Of a stretch of 64,000 nucleotides of DNA, positions 29,749 through 39,854 are shown in pieces. Position 1 is the stretch's first letter; each line of letters starts with the position of its first letter. Origin of the DNA: Nocardia huaxiensis (GTDB lineage: Bacteria; Actinomycetota; Actinomycetes; Mycobacteriales; Mycobacteriaceae); assembly GCF_013744875.1 (NCBI RefSeq), contig NZ_CP059399.1:3534001-3598000 (forward strand), read 5' to 3'. Made by a program: the position numbers and the translations under genes. The notes beneath the pieces are model-generated. The model saw only the letters and a program-made list of their open reading frames with translations. It was not told the DNA's origin and did not search any database.

Positions 29749-31197
29749 GTGCAACCGGAGCAGGTCGTCGACGGCCGGTACCAGCTGTTCGACAAGATCG
29801 GCTCGGGCGGGATGGGACAGGTCTACGAGGGCTACGACCGGCATCTGGAGCGTCGGATCGCGGTGAAGTTCACCAACCCGGGCCTGGCCGACGACCCGGA
29901 GTGGACCAAGCGCTTCATGCGTGAGGCCCGGTTGATGGCGAGCATCAGCCACCCGGGCATGCCCGCGGTGCACGACGCCGGAATCGTTCGCGGGCAACCG
30001 GATCGGCCCTACCTCGTCATGGAGTTCGTCGATGGCGTCACCTTCGAGCAACTGCTCGACACCCACGGGCCGCTGTCGATCGGCGTGGTGGCCGCGCTGG
30101 GCTCGCAGGCGGCAGCCGTGCTCGCCGCCACCCACCGCAATCGCATCTACCACCGGGATCTCAAGCCCTCCAACCTGATGCTGTGCGCCGACGGCACCGT
30201 GAAGGTGCTCGATTTCGGATTGGCGATCGCGCCCGACACCGACATGACCAGGTACACCGCGACCGGTCACACCCTCGGCACCCCGGCGTTCATGGCGCCG
30301 GAACAGGTCAACGGACTGCCGGTGGCGCCGCAGACCGATCTCTACGCCCTGGGGCTGGTGCTGCACGAACTGCTCACCGGCGATCGGGTGATGACCGGAA
30401 CGTCGGCCTTCGCGGTGTGGCACAACCAGGTCAATCAGCCGGCCCCCGATATTTTCCGCGAATGCCCGGGGGTGCCCACGGAAATGGGGCGGCTCATCAT
30501 GAGCATGCTGGCCAAGCTGCCCGGTGACCGTCCCGAGGATGCCGCGACCGTGCACACCGTGTTATTGCGTCACGCGACCGGCCTCGGTGAGCTACCCGAG
30601 ATCAATGACACGCGGAGCCCGGTGCAGATGTACGCGCACGCGGTGGGCGTGTCCGTGTCGCCGCGCCGAGCGCCGACCATCGTCAATCGAACCAATGGGT
30701 CGTCCAGGCCGCTCGACGTTGTCGCACCGCGTTTCGACGGGGATGCAAGTCCCACAGCCGAATTCAGCCGGGGGGATCTGCAGCGCGCCATGCGGCGGGC
30801 GCGCGATCTGGCCGACGATTCCCGCTACGGCCCGGCCATCCACGAACTGAAAACGATCGTCGATCGGGCGCAGCCGCTCCTGGGTACCCGCGACGCCGAT
30901 GTGGTCGAGGCTCGGCTGCGGTTGGCGGATCTGCGTTTCGAAGGCGCGGACTACGCCGGTGCGAGTGACCTGTACCGCTCCCTCATCGACGATCTCACCG
31001 CCGAGCGTGGGCCCTACGACGACCAGGTCATGTACTGCCAGCGGCAGCTCGCCACCTGTCATGTGCACACCGGCGACAATCGGGCCGCGTTGACGCGCCT
31101 CAAGCGGCTGCACAGTCAGATGGCGGTGCGCTACGGGGAGCAGGATCGGCGTGTCGTCGAACTGGCCAATCAGATCAACAGCATTCGAGGCTCCTGA
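29749..31197 (+). CDS. Cytosolic Ser/Thr protein kinase with C-terminal TPR-like helices
   Basis: A 482-residue Hanks-type kinase: glycine loop GSGGMG (18-23), lysine in IAVKF (about 40), HRDLKPSN (about 135-142), DFG (about 155) and an APE motif. No membrane helix follows the kinase domain, unlike PknB-type receptors. A Ser/Pro linker (about 285-345) leads to a helical region (about 345-480) with repeated A-x-x-L-Y/R patterns like TPRs. GTG 29749 has GGAGG 8 nt upstream. Kinase next to methylase recalls Pgl (PglW/PglX), but PglY and PglZ are absent. Confidence 0.85.
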   Translation: MQPEQVVDGRYQLFDKIGSGGMGQVYEGYDRHLERRIAVKFTNPGLADDPEWTKRFMREARLMASISHPGMPAVHDAGIVRGQPDRPYLVMEFVDGVTFEQLLDTHGPLSIGVVAALGSQAAAVLAATHRNRIYHRDLKPSNLMLCADGTVKVLDFGLAIAPDTDMTRYTATGHTLGTPAFMAPEQVNGLPVAPQTDLYALGLVLHELLTGDRVMTGTSAFAVWHNQVNQPAPDIFRECPGVPTEMGRLIMSMLAKLPGDRPEDAATVHTVLLRHATGLGELPEINDTRSPVQMYAHAVGVSVSPRRAPTIVNRTNGSSRPLDVVAPRFDGDASPTAEFSRGDLQRAMRRARDLADDSRYGPAIHELKTIVDRAQPLLGTRDADVVEARLRLADLRFEGADYAGASDLYRSLIDDLTAERGPYDDQVMYCQRQLATCHVHTGDNRAALTRLKRLHSQMAVRYGEQDRRVVELANQINSIRGS

Positions 31198-31364
31198 CCT
31201 AGGTCGTACGGCTCGGGCGATGCGGTCGGATTCTCGGCTGACGTCCGAATAGTCCTGTCGCACAGTCGAAACAGACTCGTCGGCATGTGGGGTTCCGGGG
31301 CAACATGTCGGTGCCATCGTCTACGGTGGCCGATGCAAACCCGTCCGCAAGTACACGGAGTGTC

Positions 31365-31913
31365 ATGAGCATCCCCGAGCAGGCTGTTCTGTCCCTGGTG
31401 GTTGTGCTGGACGAGGTGGAGGGTCGCCTCGTCGTGTGGCATGTGAATGTTGGGCAGCCGATTGGGCTTTCGCGGCTATCGGGCGCTTGGGTGCTCGAGC
31501 CGGGGGAGGGGGAGGCTGTCGCGATGTTGGCCGCAGGGCAGCGGATTGTGGTGCGGGGCGGGGGATCCGAGGTGCCAGGAGGTATCGCGGTCGCGGGGGT
31601 CGTGGATGTCGATGCCACGGTGGCGGCGGCGCAGGCCGAGGTGGAGGCGGTGGACGGGTTGTTCAGTTCGCATCAGGAGGCGGTGGCGGGGAAGTTGATA
31701 CGGCCGCAATGGCCGGAGATGACGCATCCGGAGGATGGGCGGCAGGAGTTTCCCGCGGCGGATGAAATCGTGCGGCCCGCATTGGCTTTGGCGCACGGGA
31801 TCGCTGATCTGGCGGATGCGTGGGCCGACTTCGAGTCGCTGCGGGTGGCGCGCTCGTTCCTTACCGCGCGTGGTGGGCGGACCGCGCGCGCACTGCCGCT
31901 GGTCGTGCGGTGA
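31365..31913 (+). CDS. Unknown protein upstream of a DEDDh exonuclease
   Basis: A 182-residue protein I do not recognise. The first 85 residues are beta-rich (VLSLVVVLDEVEGRLVVWHV, IVVRGGG and GIAVAGVVDVD) and the rest helical with an acidic face. The start is ATG 31365 with GGAG 5 nt upstream. Its stop overlaps the GTG of the exonuclease gene as GTGA, so the two are translationally coupled and probably act together. Confidence 0.7.
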   Translation: MSIPEQAVLSLVVVLDEVEGRLVVWHVNVGQPIGLSRLSGAWVLEPGEGEAVAMLAAGQRIVVRGGGSEVPGGIAVAGVVDVDATVAAAQAEVEAVDGLFSSHQEAVAGKLIRPQWPEMTHPEDGRQEFPAADEIVRPALALAHGIADLADAWADFESLRVARSFLTARGGRTARALPLVVR

Positions 31914-32962
31914 CCATTCCCGGATTGTCCTTCGCTGCGCTCGATGTCGAGACGGCCAACTCCGCACGCGGAAGTATCTGTGCCATAGGTATTTCCGTGG
32001 TGCGCGACGGTCTGCGAGTGAGCACCCGGTCCTGGCTGTGCCGGCCACCGGCGGCTGTCGATTTCTTCGCACGGCACAACATTCGAGTGCACGGTATCTC
32101 GGCGGACATGGTCGCCGATCAGCCGGGTTTCGCGGATCGCTGGCCGGGCGTACTCGCCACGGTCGCGGATCTGCCGGTGGTCGCGCACAATGCCGGATTC
32201 GATAGCGGGGCCGTGCGGCAGGCGTGCGAGCACAGCGGAATCGAGGTGCCCCATTGGGAATTCCGCTGCAGCCTCGCCCTCTCTCAGCGGCACCTGGATC
32301 TCGACAGTTACCGACTGCCCAGTGTCGCAGCCGCGCTCGGTGTGGAATTGGTCGGACATCACGAGGCGGGCGCGGACGCAGCGGCGGCGGCCGACATCGT
32401 GGTGGCGCTGGCAGCCCGAGCGGGCGTCGCCTCGCTCGCCGAACTCGAGCGCATCGGAGAGCCGCAACCGATCCGACGCCGTGCGGCTCGGCGGCCCGTG
32501 GGGTCTGGTGGGTCGCGACAGCCCGAGCAGTCCGATGGGTCGCGACAGTCGAAGCGGCCCTACGAGTCTCGGCACCCTGAGCGTGGCGACTCTGGAAACT
32601 CCGGTCGGTCCCGACGGGCCTTCTTCGGCCGGGAGGAACTCGTGGCGCCCGAGGTCATTGCGCGTGACCCGGGGCATCCGCTGGACGGCCGGATCGTCGT
32701 ATTCACCGGCGAGCTGGCGTCCATGACCCGGCAGGAGGCCTGGAACGCCATCGCGAAACATGGTGCGACACCGGCGAAGAACGTCACCCGCCGCACCACC
32801 TGCCTGGTCATCGGCGACGGCTACACCGGTTACGACGCCGCCGCATTCCATACGACCAAGGCACGGCGAGTGGCGGAATTGTGCAGCCGCGGACACGAGA
32901 TCCAGGTGCTCGACGAACAGCAACTGCTCGCCCAGCTGGAATCGAAGCAGTCCACCGGCTAG
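31910..32962 (+). CDS. DEDDh 3'-5' exonuclease fused to a BRCT domain
   Basis: A 350-residue protein. Residues 1-165 form a DnaQ-like exonuclease: ALDVETA (D and E of Exo I), AHNAGFD (Exo II) and HEAGADA (the H and D of Exo III), the DEDDh set. A low-complexity linker (about 190-245) repeats Ser, Arg, Gln and Gly (SRQPEQSDGSRQSKRP). The C-terminal 95 residues (DGRIVVFTGELASMTRQEAW, TTCLVIGDGYT) are a BRCT domain as in bacterial ligase and DnaQ-family fusions. The role could be repair or nucleic-acid degradation in the upstream methylase-kinase cluster. Confidence 0.85.
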   Translation: MTIPGLSFAALDVETANSARGSICAIGISVVRDGLRVSTRSWLCRPPAAVDFFARHNIRVHGISADMVADQPGFADRWPGVLATVADLPVVAHNAGFDSGAVRQACEHSGIEVPHWEFRCSLALSQRHLDLDSYRLPSVAAALGVELVGHHEAGADAAAAADIVVALAARAGVASLAELERIGEPQPIRRRAARRPVGSGGSRQPEQSDGSRQSKRPYESRHPERGDSGNSGRSRRAFFGREELVAPEVIARDPGHPLDGRIVVFTGELASMTRQEAWNAIAKHGATPAKNVTRRTTCLVIGDGYTGYDAAAFHTTKARRVAELCSRGHEIQVLDEQQLLAQLESKQSTG

Positions 32963-32976
32963 GACAGTGGACTGCT
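32946..32976. terminator. Hairpin terminator overlapping the exonuclease stop
   Basis: AGCAGTCCAC and GTGGACTGCT around an 11-nt loop; the left arm contains the last codons of the exonuclease gene. It lies between convergent genes and may serve both. Confidence 0.7.
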
Positions 32977-33005
32977 CGTGCTGACACGTCCGTGCGTGGT
33001 GTCGT

Positions 33006-33290
33006 TCACGACGACCACCAGACGACCAGGCCGCCGCCGGTGACGAGTGCGGCGAGGAGTGAGACGGCGATACCCGTGCCCACCTGACGAGCTTGACCGC
33101 CGACCGCCCACAGCACCGGCACGGCCAACAGCTCGATGAGATACAGCGCCACGACGAAGACGATGAGGAGCGGTACCAGCAGGGTCACCAGCACATTCAC
33201 GCAAATGCCCACGGCCGCGCCGAGGAACGAGATCTCGCCGAACCACGGTCCTCTCGTGGGCTTCGGTTCCGGGTGCGTGGGCGTCACCAT
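33006..33290 (-). CDS. Small two-helix membrane protein
   Basis: A 94-residue protein with a short Pro/Thr start, hydrophobic segments at about 22-52 and 70-90, and a short tail. The start is ATG 33290 or GTG 33287; the GTG overlaps the upstream stop as GTGA. It is co-transcribed with the other small membrane protein. Function unknown. Confidence 0.6.
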   Translation of the reverse strand: MVTPTHPEPKPTRGPWFGEISFLGAAVGICVNVLVTLLVPLLIVFVVALYLIELLAVPVLWAVGGQARQVGTGIAVSLLAALVTGGGLVVWWSS

Positions 33291-33598
33291 ACGATGCCCA
33301 CCCCGGCGTGCATGAGTGCGGCGAGCAGCGTGCCGATGATCCAGAAGACGGTGGTCACCTTGGCGGCCCGGCCTACGGCGTGCGCGGTGGCGTTGGAACG
33401 TCCGCGCAGCAGGAACGCGGTGATCGCGGCGACAGCCGTGGTAACCAGAAATGCACGGAACGGTAGATCGATGACATCGAGGTCGGCGGCCGAGACGACC
33501 AGGCACATGAGTGCGATCTGGGCTACGAGCAGCGCCGCGATGCTGCACGTGGCGATTGCCCAGAATCGTTGGTCATCAGGTTTCGCCTCGGCTGACAT
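33284..33598 (-). CDS. Small membrane protein
   Basis: A 104-residue protein beginning [13 protein letters not shown], with three hydrophobic segments (about 12-34, 40-60 and 80-100). It is coupled to the following small membrane-protein gene by overlapping stop and start. Function unknown; divergent from gcvT. Confidence 0.6.
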   Translation of the reverse strand: MSAEAKPDDQRFWAIATCSIAALLVAQIALMCLVVSAADLDVIDLPFRAFLVTTAVAAITAFLLRGRSNATAHAVGRAAKVTTVFWIIGTLLAALMHAGVGIVW

Positions 33599-33699
33599 AC
33601 AACCCCTCCCCGGAAGGCAAATCGTGGGCGAACTGTAGCGCATGCGACGGCGCGGCGGCGCAGCGAATTGCCGGGGGCATCGTTGCAGCGGCGGACCGA

Positions 33700-33705
33700 T
33701 AAGCT
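33700..33705 (+). promoter_or_regulatory. -10 box TAAGCT, leaderless promoter of gcvT
   Basis: TAAGCT lies 7 nt before GTG 33713, with no Shine-Dalgarno. No glycine riboswitch is recognisable in the short upstream region. Confidence 0.55.
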
Positions 33706-33712
33706 GCTACGG

Positions 33713-34813
33713 GTGACCGACGAGAAGCTGCTGCAGGGACCCATCCACAACGTCCATGTCGAATTGGGCGCCACCTTCGCGCCGTTCGGGGGGTGGGAGA
33801 TGCCGGTTCAGTACGCGGGGACCGTCGGGGAGCACACCGCGGTGCGGACGACCGTCGGGTTGTTCGATGTGAGCCACCTCGGCAAGGCCACGGTCAAGGG
33901 GCCGGGGGCCGCGGCGTTCGTGAACTCGGCGCTGAGCAATGACCTCGGGCGGATCCGGCCGGGGAAGGCGCAGTACACGCTGTGCTGCACGCCGGAGGGC
34001 GGCGTCATCGACGATCTCATCGCCTACTACGTGAGCGATGACGAGATCTTCCTCGTGCCGAACGCCGCCAATACCGCGACCGTGGTGGCCGAGTTGCAGA
34101 AGGCCGCACCGGAGGGCATCACCGTCACCGACGAGCACCGGGGCTACGCGGTCTTCGCCGTGCAGGGCCCGAAGTCGGCGGAAGTGCTTGCCGCGCTGGG
34201 GCTTCCGACCGAGATGGAGTACATGGCCTACGCGGACGCCGAGTGGGAAGGCCGTCCGGTGCGGGTCTGTCGCACCGGCTACACCGGCGAGCACGGCTAT
34301 GAGCTGCTGCCGCGCTGGGAGGACTCCGAAGCCGTCTTCCGCGCCCTGCTTGAGCAGGTGAAGGCCGCCGACGGTCAGCCCGCCGGACTCGGCGCTCGCG
34401 ACACCCTGCGCACCGAGATGGGCTACCCGCTGCACGGTCACGAACTGTCGGTGGACATTTCGCCCCTGGAAGCGCGCACCGGCTGGGCGGTCGGCTGGAA
34501 GAAGGCCGACTTCTGGGGCAAGGCCGCCCTGGACAAGGAGAAGGCGGAGGGACCCAAGCGAATCCTGCTGGGTCTCAAGGCAATCGACCGTGGCGTCCTG
34601 CGTCAGGGGCAGACTGTTCTGCGCGGCGAGGACACCGTTGGCGAAACCACCTCCGGCACCTTCTCGCCCAGTCTGAAGGTTGGTATTGCCCTCGCGCTGC
34701 TCGATACCGCCGCGGGGATTCAGCCCGGCGATGAGGTCGAGGTCGATGTGCGTGGGCGTCGGCTCAAGTGTGAGGTCATCCGTCCGCCGTTCGTTGAGGC
34801 GCGGACTGCCTGA
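33713..34813 (+). CDS. gcvT: Glycine cleavage system T protein (aminomethyltransferase)
   Basis: A 366-residue protein of normal GcvT length. GcvT transfers the methylene group of the lipoyl-bound aminomethyl intermediate to tetrahydrofolate, releasing ammonia, in the cytosolic glycine cleavage complex. Visible family features: [12 protein letters not shown] at the N-terminus, [10 protein letters not shown] (the folate-site region), [30 protein letters not shown], and the C-terminal barrel with [16 protein letters not shown] 33713 is chosen over an upstream ATG because of the -10 spacing. The gcvH and gcvP genes are not in the window. ilvE follows on the same strand after a palindromic element. 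Confidence 0.95.
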   Translation: MTDEKLLQGPIHNVHVELGATFAPFGGWEMPVQYAGTVGEHTAVRTTVGLFDVSHLGKATVKGPGAAAFVNSALSNDLGRIRPGKAQYTLCCTPEGGVIDDLIAYYVSDDEIFLVPNAANTATVVAELQKAAPEGITVTDEHRGYAVFAVQGPKSAEVLAALGLPTEMEYMAYADAEWEGRPVRVCRTGYTGEHGYELLPRWEDSEAVFRALLEQVKAADGQPAGLGARDTLRTEMGYPLHGHELSVDISPLEARTGWAVGWKKADFWGKAALDKEKAEGPKRILLGLKAIDRGVLRQGQTVLRGEDTVGETTSGTFSPSLKVGIALALLDTAAGIQPGDEVEVDVRGRRLKCEVIRPPFVEARTA

Positions 34814-34826
34814 GGTGGTGTTTGGC

Positions 34827-34903
34827 CCGGCCTGAGCGCACACAATTTCGCGATCTTCTGCCATTTCGGCAGTTTTCGCCGCGATAGTGTGCGCTCAGGC
34901 CGG
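34827..34903. repeat. Palindromic intergenic element, copy 1
   Basis: A 77-bp near-perfect palindrome. The outer arms are CCGGCCTGAGCGCACAC and GTGTGCGCTCAGGCCGG, an inner stem is CTGCC/GGCAG with an ATTTC loop, and CGCG patches lie between. It sits 14 nt after the gcvT stop. A second, partly degenerated copy lies at 42648-42722. Confidence 0.8.
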
Positions 34904-34977
34904 ATCGATCACGGTTGATCGGGCCTGTGGCCGTCCGCCAACCCGGGGGAGCGTCGGACACGCTCGAGCGGGCAAAT

Positions 34978-34983
34978 TAGACT
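34978..34983 (+). promoter_or_regulatory. -10 box TAGACT, leaderless promoter of ilvE
   Basis: TAGACT lies 7 nt before ATG 34991; no Shine-Dalgarno is present. Confidence 0.55.
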
Positions 34984-34990
34984 CCCGGGC

Positions 34991-36091
34991 ATGACAGTTG
35001 CCGCGCAGTTCACCCGTGTCACGCATCCCGCGCCCGTGCCGGCGCAGCGGCGGCAGGAGATTCTCGCGGAGCCCGGATTCGGGCGGTACTTCACCGATCA
35101 CATGGTGTCGATCGACTATGCCGACGGCCAGTGGGGGAATGCGCGGGTCGAACCGTACGGACCGCTCCCCATGGATCCGGCGACCATGGTGTTCCACTAC
35201 GGGCAGGCCATCTTCGAGGGGCTCAAGGCGTACCGGCAGGCGGATGGCAGCATCGCCACCTTCCGCGTCGATGCCAATGCGGCGCGGTTCCAGCGGTCGG
35301 CCAAGCGCATGGCCATGGCGGAGCTGCCCGCCGAGCTGTTCATCGAGTCGATTCGCCAGCTGATCGAGGTCGACGCGGAGTGGGTGCCGCCGGCCGGGGG
35401 CGAGGAGTCGCTGTACCTGCGGCCGTTCATGTTCTCCACCGAGGTCGGGCTGGGTGTGAAGCCTGCGGGTGCGTACAAGTACCTGCTGCTCGCCTCGCCC
35501 GCGGGTGCGTACTTCCCGCGCGGGCTGAAGCCGGTGCGCGTCTGGCTGTCCACCGAATTCGTGCGCGCGGCACCTGGCGGCACCGGTGAGGCGAAGGTCG
35601 CGGGCAACTACGCCGCCTCGCTGCTCGCGCAGCAGCAGGCCGCCGAGCAGGGCTGCGATCAGGTCGTCTGGCTGGATGCCTGCGAGCACCGCTACGTCGA
35701 GGAGATGGGCACCAACAACCTGTTCTTCGTGTTCGGCAGCGGCTCGGACGCGCGGCTGGTGACCCCCGAACTGTCCGGTTCGCTGCTGCCCGGCATCACC
35801 CGCGACTCGCTCATCACCCTCGCCGCCGACGCCGGTTACCCGGTGGAGGAGCGCAAGGTTTCGGTCGAGGAATGGCGCAAGGGCGTCGAAACCGGTGAAA
35901 TCACCGAGGTTTTCGGCTGCGGCACCGCCGCCGTGGTGATCCCGGTCGGCTCGGTGAATTCCGCCGCAGGCGAATTCACCATCGGCAATGGCGAACCGGG
36001 CGAGGTCACCATGGCCCTGCGCGACACCCTCACCGGCATCCAGCGCGGCACCTTCGCCGACAGCCACGGCTGGCTGCGCACGCTCGGCTGA
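34991..36091 (+). CDS. ilvE: Branched-chain amino acid aminotransferase
   Basis: A 366-residue, full-length class IV PLP aminotransferase. It interconverts leucine, isoleucine and valine with their 2-oxo acids, using glutamate/2-oxoglutarate. Visible motifs: [14 protein letters not shown] near residue 77, [10 protein letters not shown], the PLP-lysine region [13 protein letters not shown] with Lys near 203, [11 protein letters not shown], and [12 protein letters not shown] near the end. It matches the actinobacterial IlvE type. It is probably transcribed from its own leaderless promoter and ends at a strong hairpin. Confidence 0.95.
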   Translation: MTVAAQFTRVTHPAPVPAQRRQEILAEPGFGRYFTDHMVSIDYADGQWGNARVEPYGPLPMDPATMVFHYGQAIFEGLKAYRQADGSIATFRVDANAARFQRSAKRMAMAELPAELFIESIRQLIEVDAEWVPPAGGEESLYLRPFMFSTEVGLGVKPAGAYKYLLLASPAGAYFPRGLKPVRVWLSTEFVRAAPGGTGEAKVAGNYAASLLAQQQAAEQGCDQVVWLDACEHRYVEEMGTNNLFFVFGSGSDARLVTPELSGSLLPGITRDSLITLAADAGYPVEERKVSVEEWRKGVETGEITEVFGCGTAAVVIPVGSVNSAAGEFTIGNGEPGEVTMALRDTLTGIQRGTFADSHGWLRTLG

Positions 36092-36110
36092 GTTGCCTGA
36101 AAGCTGAAAT

Positions 36111-36142
36111 ATGCCCGCCCTGAATGTATTCAGGGCGGGCAT
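36111..36142. terminator. Terminator after ilvE
   Basis: A perfect 14-bp stem (ATGCCCGCCCTGAA and its complement) with a TGTA loop, 20 nt after the ilvE stop. Confidence 0.9.
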
Positions 36143-36260
36143 GTTCGTTTGGTGATCGGCGCTCCGCAGACGGTGTGGATCCCGGCCAAAAGCATGCCGG
36201 GATGACGGAGTGCTGCTGTGCCGGAATGATGGAGTGCTGGGTTGGCGGGGTGCGTACTGC

Positions 36261-36974
36261 TCAGCTGGGCATGAACATGTGCCACTGTTCCAGCGTCTGG
36301 GGGCGCATGACGTAGTTCTTGTCCTTGATGTGGGACAGGGCCGCGCTGGGTTCCTCGGAGTACCAGTGGCCGGGGTAGACGACCGGATCTCCTTGCAGCC
36401 CTGCGAGATAGCGCAGGCTGCGGAACATGGCGTCGGAGTCGCCGCCGGGGAAGTCGGTGCGGCCGCAGCCGTCGACGAAGAGGGTGTCGCCGGCGATGAG
36501 GCGGTCCTGGAAGAGGAAGCACTGGCTGCCGGGGGTGTGGCCGGGGGTGTGCAGCAGTTCGATTTCGAAGTCGCCGACCGCGACCTTGTCGCCGTGCTCG
36601 TGGCCGGTGAGTTCGCTGGGGGCGATGCCGGTGACATTCGCTACCCAGGGCAGCTCTTCCTTGTTGACGTGCACCGCCACATCCGTGCGCTCCAGGAGTT
36701 CCTTCACGCCGCGCAGGGTGAAGCCCATCATGGTGCCGCCGACGTGGTCGGGGTGGTGGTGGGTGGCCAGGACACCGGTCAGTCGCATTCCGTCTGCCTC
36801 GGCGAGATCCACCAGATCTCCGGCCGCGTACGCCGGATCGACCACCACGCATTCGCCGCTGTCGCGATCGCCGATCAGGTACGCGAAGTTTCGCATCTGC
36901 GTGGCGATGGGGTCGCCGACTGCCCAGTCACGGCCGGCGAGCAGCTGACGAAAATACAAACGGTCCGAAGCCAT
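36261..36974 (-). CDS. MBL-fold metallohydrolase, glyoxalase II-like
   Basis: A 237-residue metallo-beta-lactamase-fold hydrolase. The metal site is THHHPDH (HxHxDH, about 73-79), with further ligands H in LHTPGHTPGS, D in LIAGDTLF and H in VVYPGHWYS. The GHTPG and CGRTDFPGGD segments place it near hydroxyacylglutathione hydrolases and related thioester hydrolases; actinomycetes use mycothiol, so the substrate is uncertain. A TAACCT box lies 7 nt before ATG 36974. Confidence 0.85.
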   Translation of the reverse strand: MASDRLYFRQLLAGRDWAVGDPIATQMRNFAYLIGDRDSGECVVVDPAYAAGDLVDLAEADGMRLTGVLATHHHPDHVGGTMMGFTLRGVKELLERTDVAVHVNKEELPWVANVTGIAPSELTGHEHGDKVAVGDFEIELLHTPGHTPGSQCFLFQDRLIAGDTLFVDGCGRTDFPGGDSDAMFRSLRYLAGLQGDPVVYPGHWYSEEPSAALSHIKDKNYVMRPQTLEQWHMFMPS

Positions 36975-36981
36975 GGCTCAC

Positions 36982-36987
36982 AGGTTA
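36982..36987 (-). promoter_or_regulatory. -10 box TAACCT, leaderless promoter
   Basis: TAACCT on the minus strand, 7 nt before the ATG of the MBL hydrolase gene. Confidence 0.5.
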
Positions 36988-37045
36988 GTGCTTGAATGTC
37001 CAACGACCCGCACCGAGCACGCATTATGCGATCACCAACGCTGCG

Positions 37046-37951
37046 CTATGCCGCGAGCAAAGCCTTCGCCTCGAGCCGATCGTGAATGGCGCGCAGCCAG
37101 TTCGCGAAGAAGATCCCGGTGTGCCCGGACCAGTCGCTGGTCACCTCCGCGTAGGACGCGGGCAGCGGGAAATCGTCCAGCAGCGCCGGATCACCCTGGC
37201 TGCGCACCAGCATGGCGTGATGCATGAGGTACTGATGCGTCTCGAACGGGAAGTACGCCAGCGGGATCTCCGGAAACGGTCGCGTCTGATCGGCGAGCCA
37301 GCGCCGCAGGTCGCGCCGGTATTCGCGAGCCATGGTGTCGCACAGGTATTCCGGATGCCCTTGCAGGAACACGTGCTGGAGGCCGTCGGCGCTGGCGGCC
37401 AGATGCCATTCGGATTCGGTGGAATCCAGCAGGATCGGCACCGAAGCGTCGCGCAGATCCGCGGAGGTCATCACATTCCACCGTGAGTGCGGCACGAACA
37501 CCTCGGCGGGCAGCCCGGCCACCAGTTCACCCGCGCCGGAAATCTCGTGCAGGAACGTGCCGTGGCAGCGCACCCCCAGCCGCTGTCGCCGCAGCCCGTA
37601 CAGGAAATGCAGTGCGGCATGCGCGGACTGGCAGGAGAACAGCAGCGAGGTCGCCGCCGAGCACTCCCGCAGCATCCCCGCGATCAGTCCCAGGCTCGGC
37701 TCATCCGCGATATCGGCAGTCGTCGGCTCACTCCCGCTGACGATGAGCGCATCCATCGCGCGCAGCCCGGGCCAATCCACATCGTCCAGCGGACCTAGCG
37801 GGTCGATACCGAAAACTGTTGTCTCCAAACGGAAATCGCTCCGGTCGGAAATAAGCGCCGCCCCGGCCGCAACCGCTTCGGTAAATACTCGCCGCGTCAT
37901 GCTGTCCGCGCGCAGCGAGATCAAGTCGACAATGCCGACCCGCACCACCAT
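37046..37951 (-). CDS. Homoserine O-acyltransferase family (MetA-like)
   Basis: A 301-residue protein with a class I glutamine amidotransferase-like fold of the homoserine O-succinyltransferase (HTS) family. Nucleophile Cys in LLFSCQSAHAALHFLYG, PHSRWN and the catalytic His-x-x-Glu in LQGHPEYL are present, and the substrate region FPEIPLAYFP is recognisable. MetA-type enzymes acylate homoserine in methionine synthesis; many actinobacteria use MetX instead, so this copy may have another substrate. ATG 37951 is chosen for its GAAGGA at 7 nt; 37954 is possible. Confidence 0.8.
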   Translation of the reverse strand: MVVRVGIVDLISLRADSMTRRVFTEAVAAGAALISDRSDFRLETTVFGIDPLGPLDDVDWPGLRAMDALIVSGSEPTTADIADEPSLGLIAGMLRECSAATSLLFSCQSAHAALHFLYGLRRQRLGVRCHGTFLHEISGAGELVAGLPAEVFVPHSRWNVMTSADLRDASVPILLDSTESEWHLAASADGLQHVFLQGHPEYLCDTMAREYRRDLRRWLADQTRPFPEIPLAYFPFETHQYLMHHAMLVRSQGDPALLDDFPLPASYAEVTSDWSGHTGIFFANWLRAIHDRLEAKALLAA

Positions 37952-38010
37952 CATCAGGTCCTTCGAGAAAAGCTCAACAAATACCGCGCGATTCACCCGC
38001 GCAGAGAAAA

Positions 38011-38040
38011 CCGCACGCCGATCACATGATCAGCGTGCGG
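38011..38040 (-). terminator. Terminator of adoK
   Basis: CCGCACGC and GCGTGCGG arms with inner GATCA/TGATC pairs, followed on the minus strand by TTTTCTC. It lies 21 nt after the adoK stop. Confidence 0.85.
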
Positions 38041-38061
38041 TATGAAGAAGTCCGGCAGGTT

Positions 38062-39300
<1,239 letters not shown>

Positions 39301-39305
39301 TTATG

Positions 39306-39656
39306 TCAGTTGAAGCTGTCGCCGCAGGCGCAGGAGCCGGTGGCGTTCGGGTTGTCGATGGTGAAACCCTGCTTCTCGATGGTGTCGACGAAGTCGATCT
39401 GCGCGCCCTGCACGTAGGGGGCGCTCATGCGGTCGACGACGAGCTTGACGCCGCCGAATTCGACCTGCAGGTCGCCGTCGAGAATGCGGTCGTCGAAGAA
39501 GAGCTGGTAGCGCAGGCCGGCGCAACCACCCGGCTGCACGGCGATGCGCAGCGCGAGATCGTCGCGGCCTTCCTGATCCAGCAGAGCCTTCGCCTTGGAG
39601 GCGGCGGCGTCGGACAGAGTCACACCGTGAGTGGTGGTCTCGTTCTGCACAGTCAT
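39306..39656 (-). CDS. erpA: A-type iron-sulfur carrier (HesB/ErpA-like)
   Basis: A 116-residue A-type Fe-S carrier. The three conserved cysteines are present: GGCAG (about 53) and CACGDSF at the C-terminus. It delivers clusters to apo-proteins. Start ATG 39656 has a purine-rich AGGAGA upstream (CTAGGAGAGTTC); the ATG nine codons earlier is less likely. It lies between adoK and a DUF3043 gene, as in mycobacteria. Confidence 0.9.
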   Translation of the reverse strand: MTVQNETTTHGVTLSDAAASKAKALLDQEGRDDLALRIAVQPGGCAGLRYQLFFDDRILDGDLQVEFGGVKLVVDRMSAPYVQGAQIDFVDTIEKQGFTIDNPNATGSCACGDSFN

Positions 39657-39841
39657 GAACTCTCCTAAAGGACCAATGGTCAACCCGTGAATTCAGCGCA
39701 CGGCTCGTGGGCTGTCAACGCCACTTCGCGGGCGGCTATTCCCAATCCTACGCGGCCGGGATTCGAGAAATCGGCCAGGGATTGCGATGGTTGTCACGCC
39801 ACGCGGACAGACCAGGTTTTTCCGGCGGACACGTCATCGAA

Positions 39842-39847
39842 TAGCCT
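39842..39847 (+). promoter_or_regulatory. -10 box TAGCCT, leaderless promoter
   Basis: TAGCCT lies 7 nt before GTG 39855. Confidence 0.5.
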
Positions 39848-39854
39848 GGTCGGC

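Noticed and set aside
26920..31197. A complete Pgl/BREX type 2 system
   Set aside because: Only a kinase and a methylase are present; PglZ, PglY and a Lon-like or BrxC-like ATPase are absent.
33644..33712. Glycine riboswitch before gcvT
   Set aside because: The upstream region is too short and the -10 box sits 7 nt from the start codon, leaving no leader.
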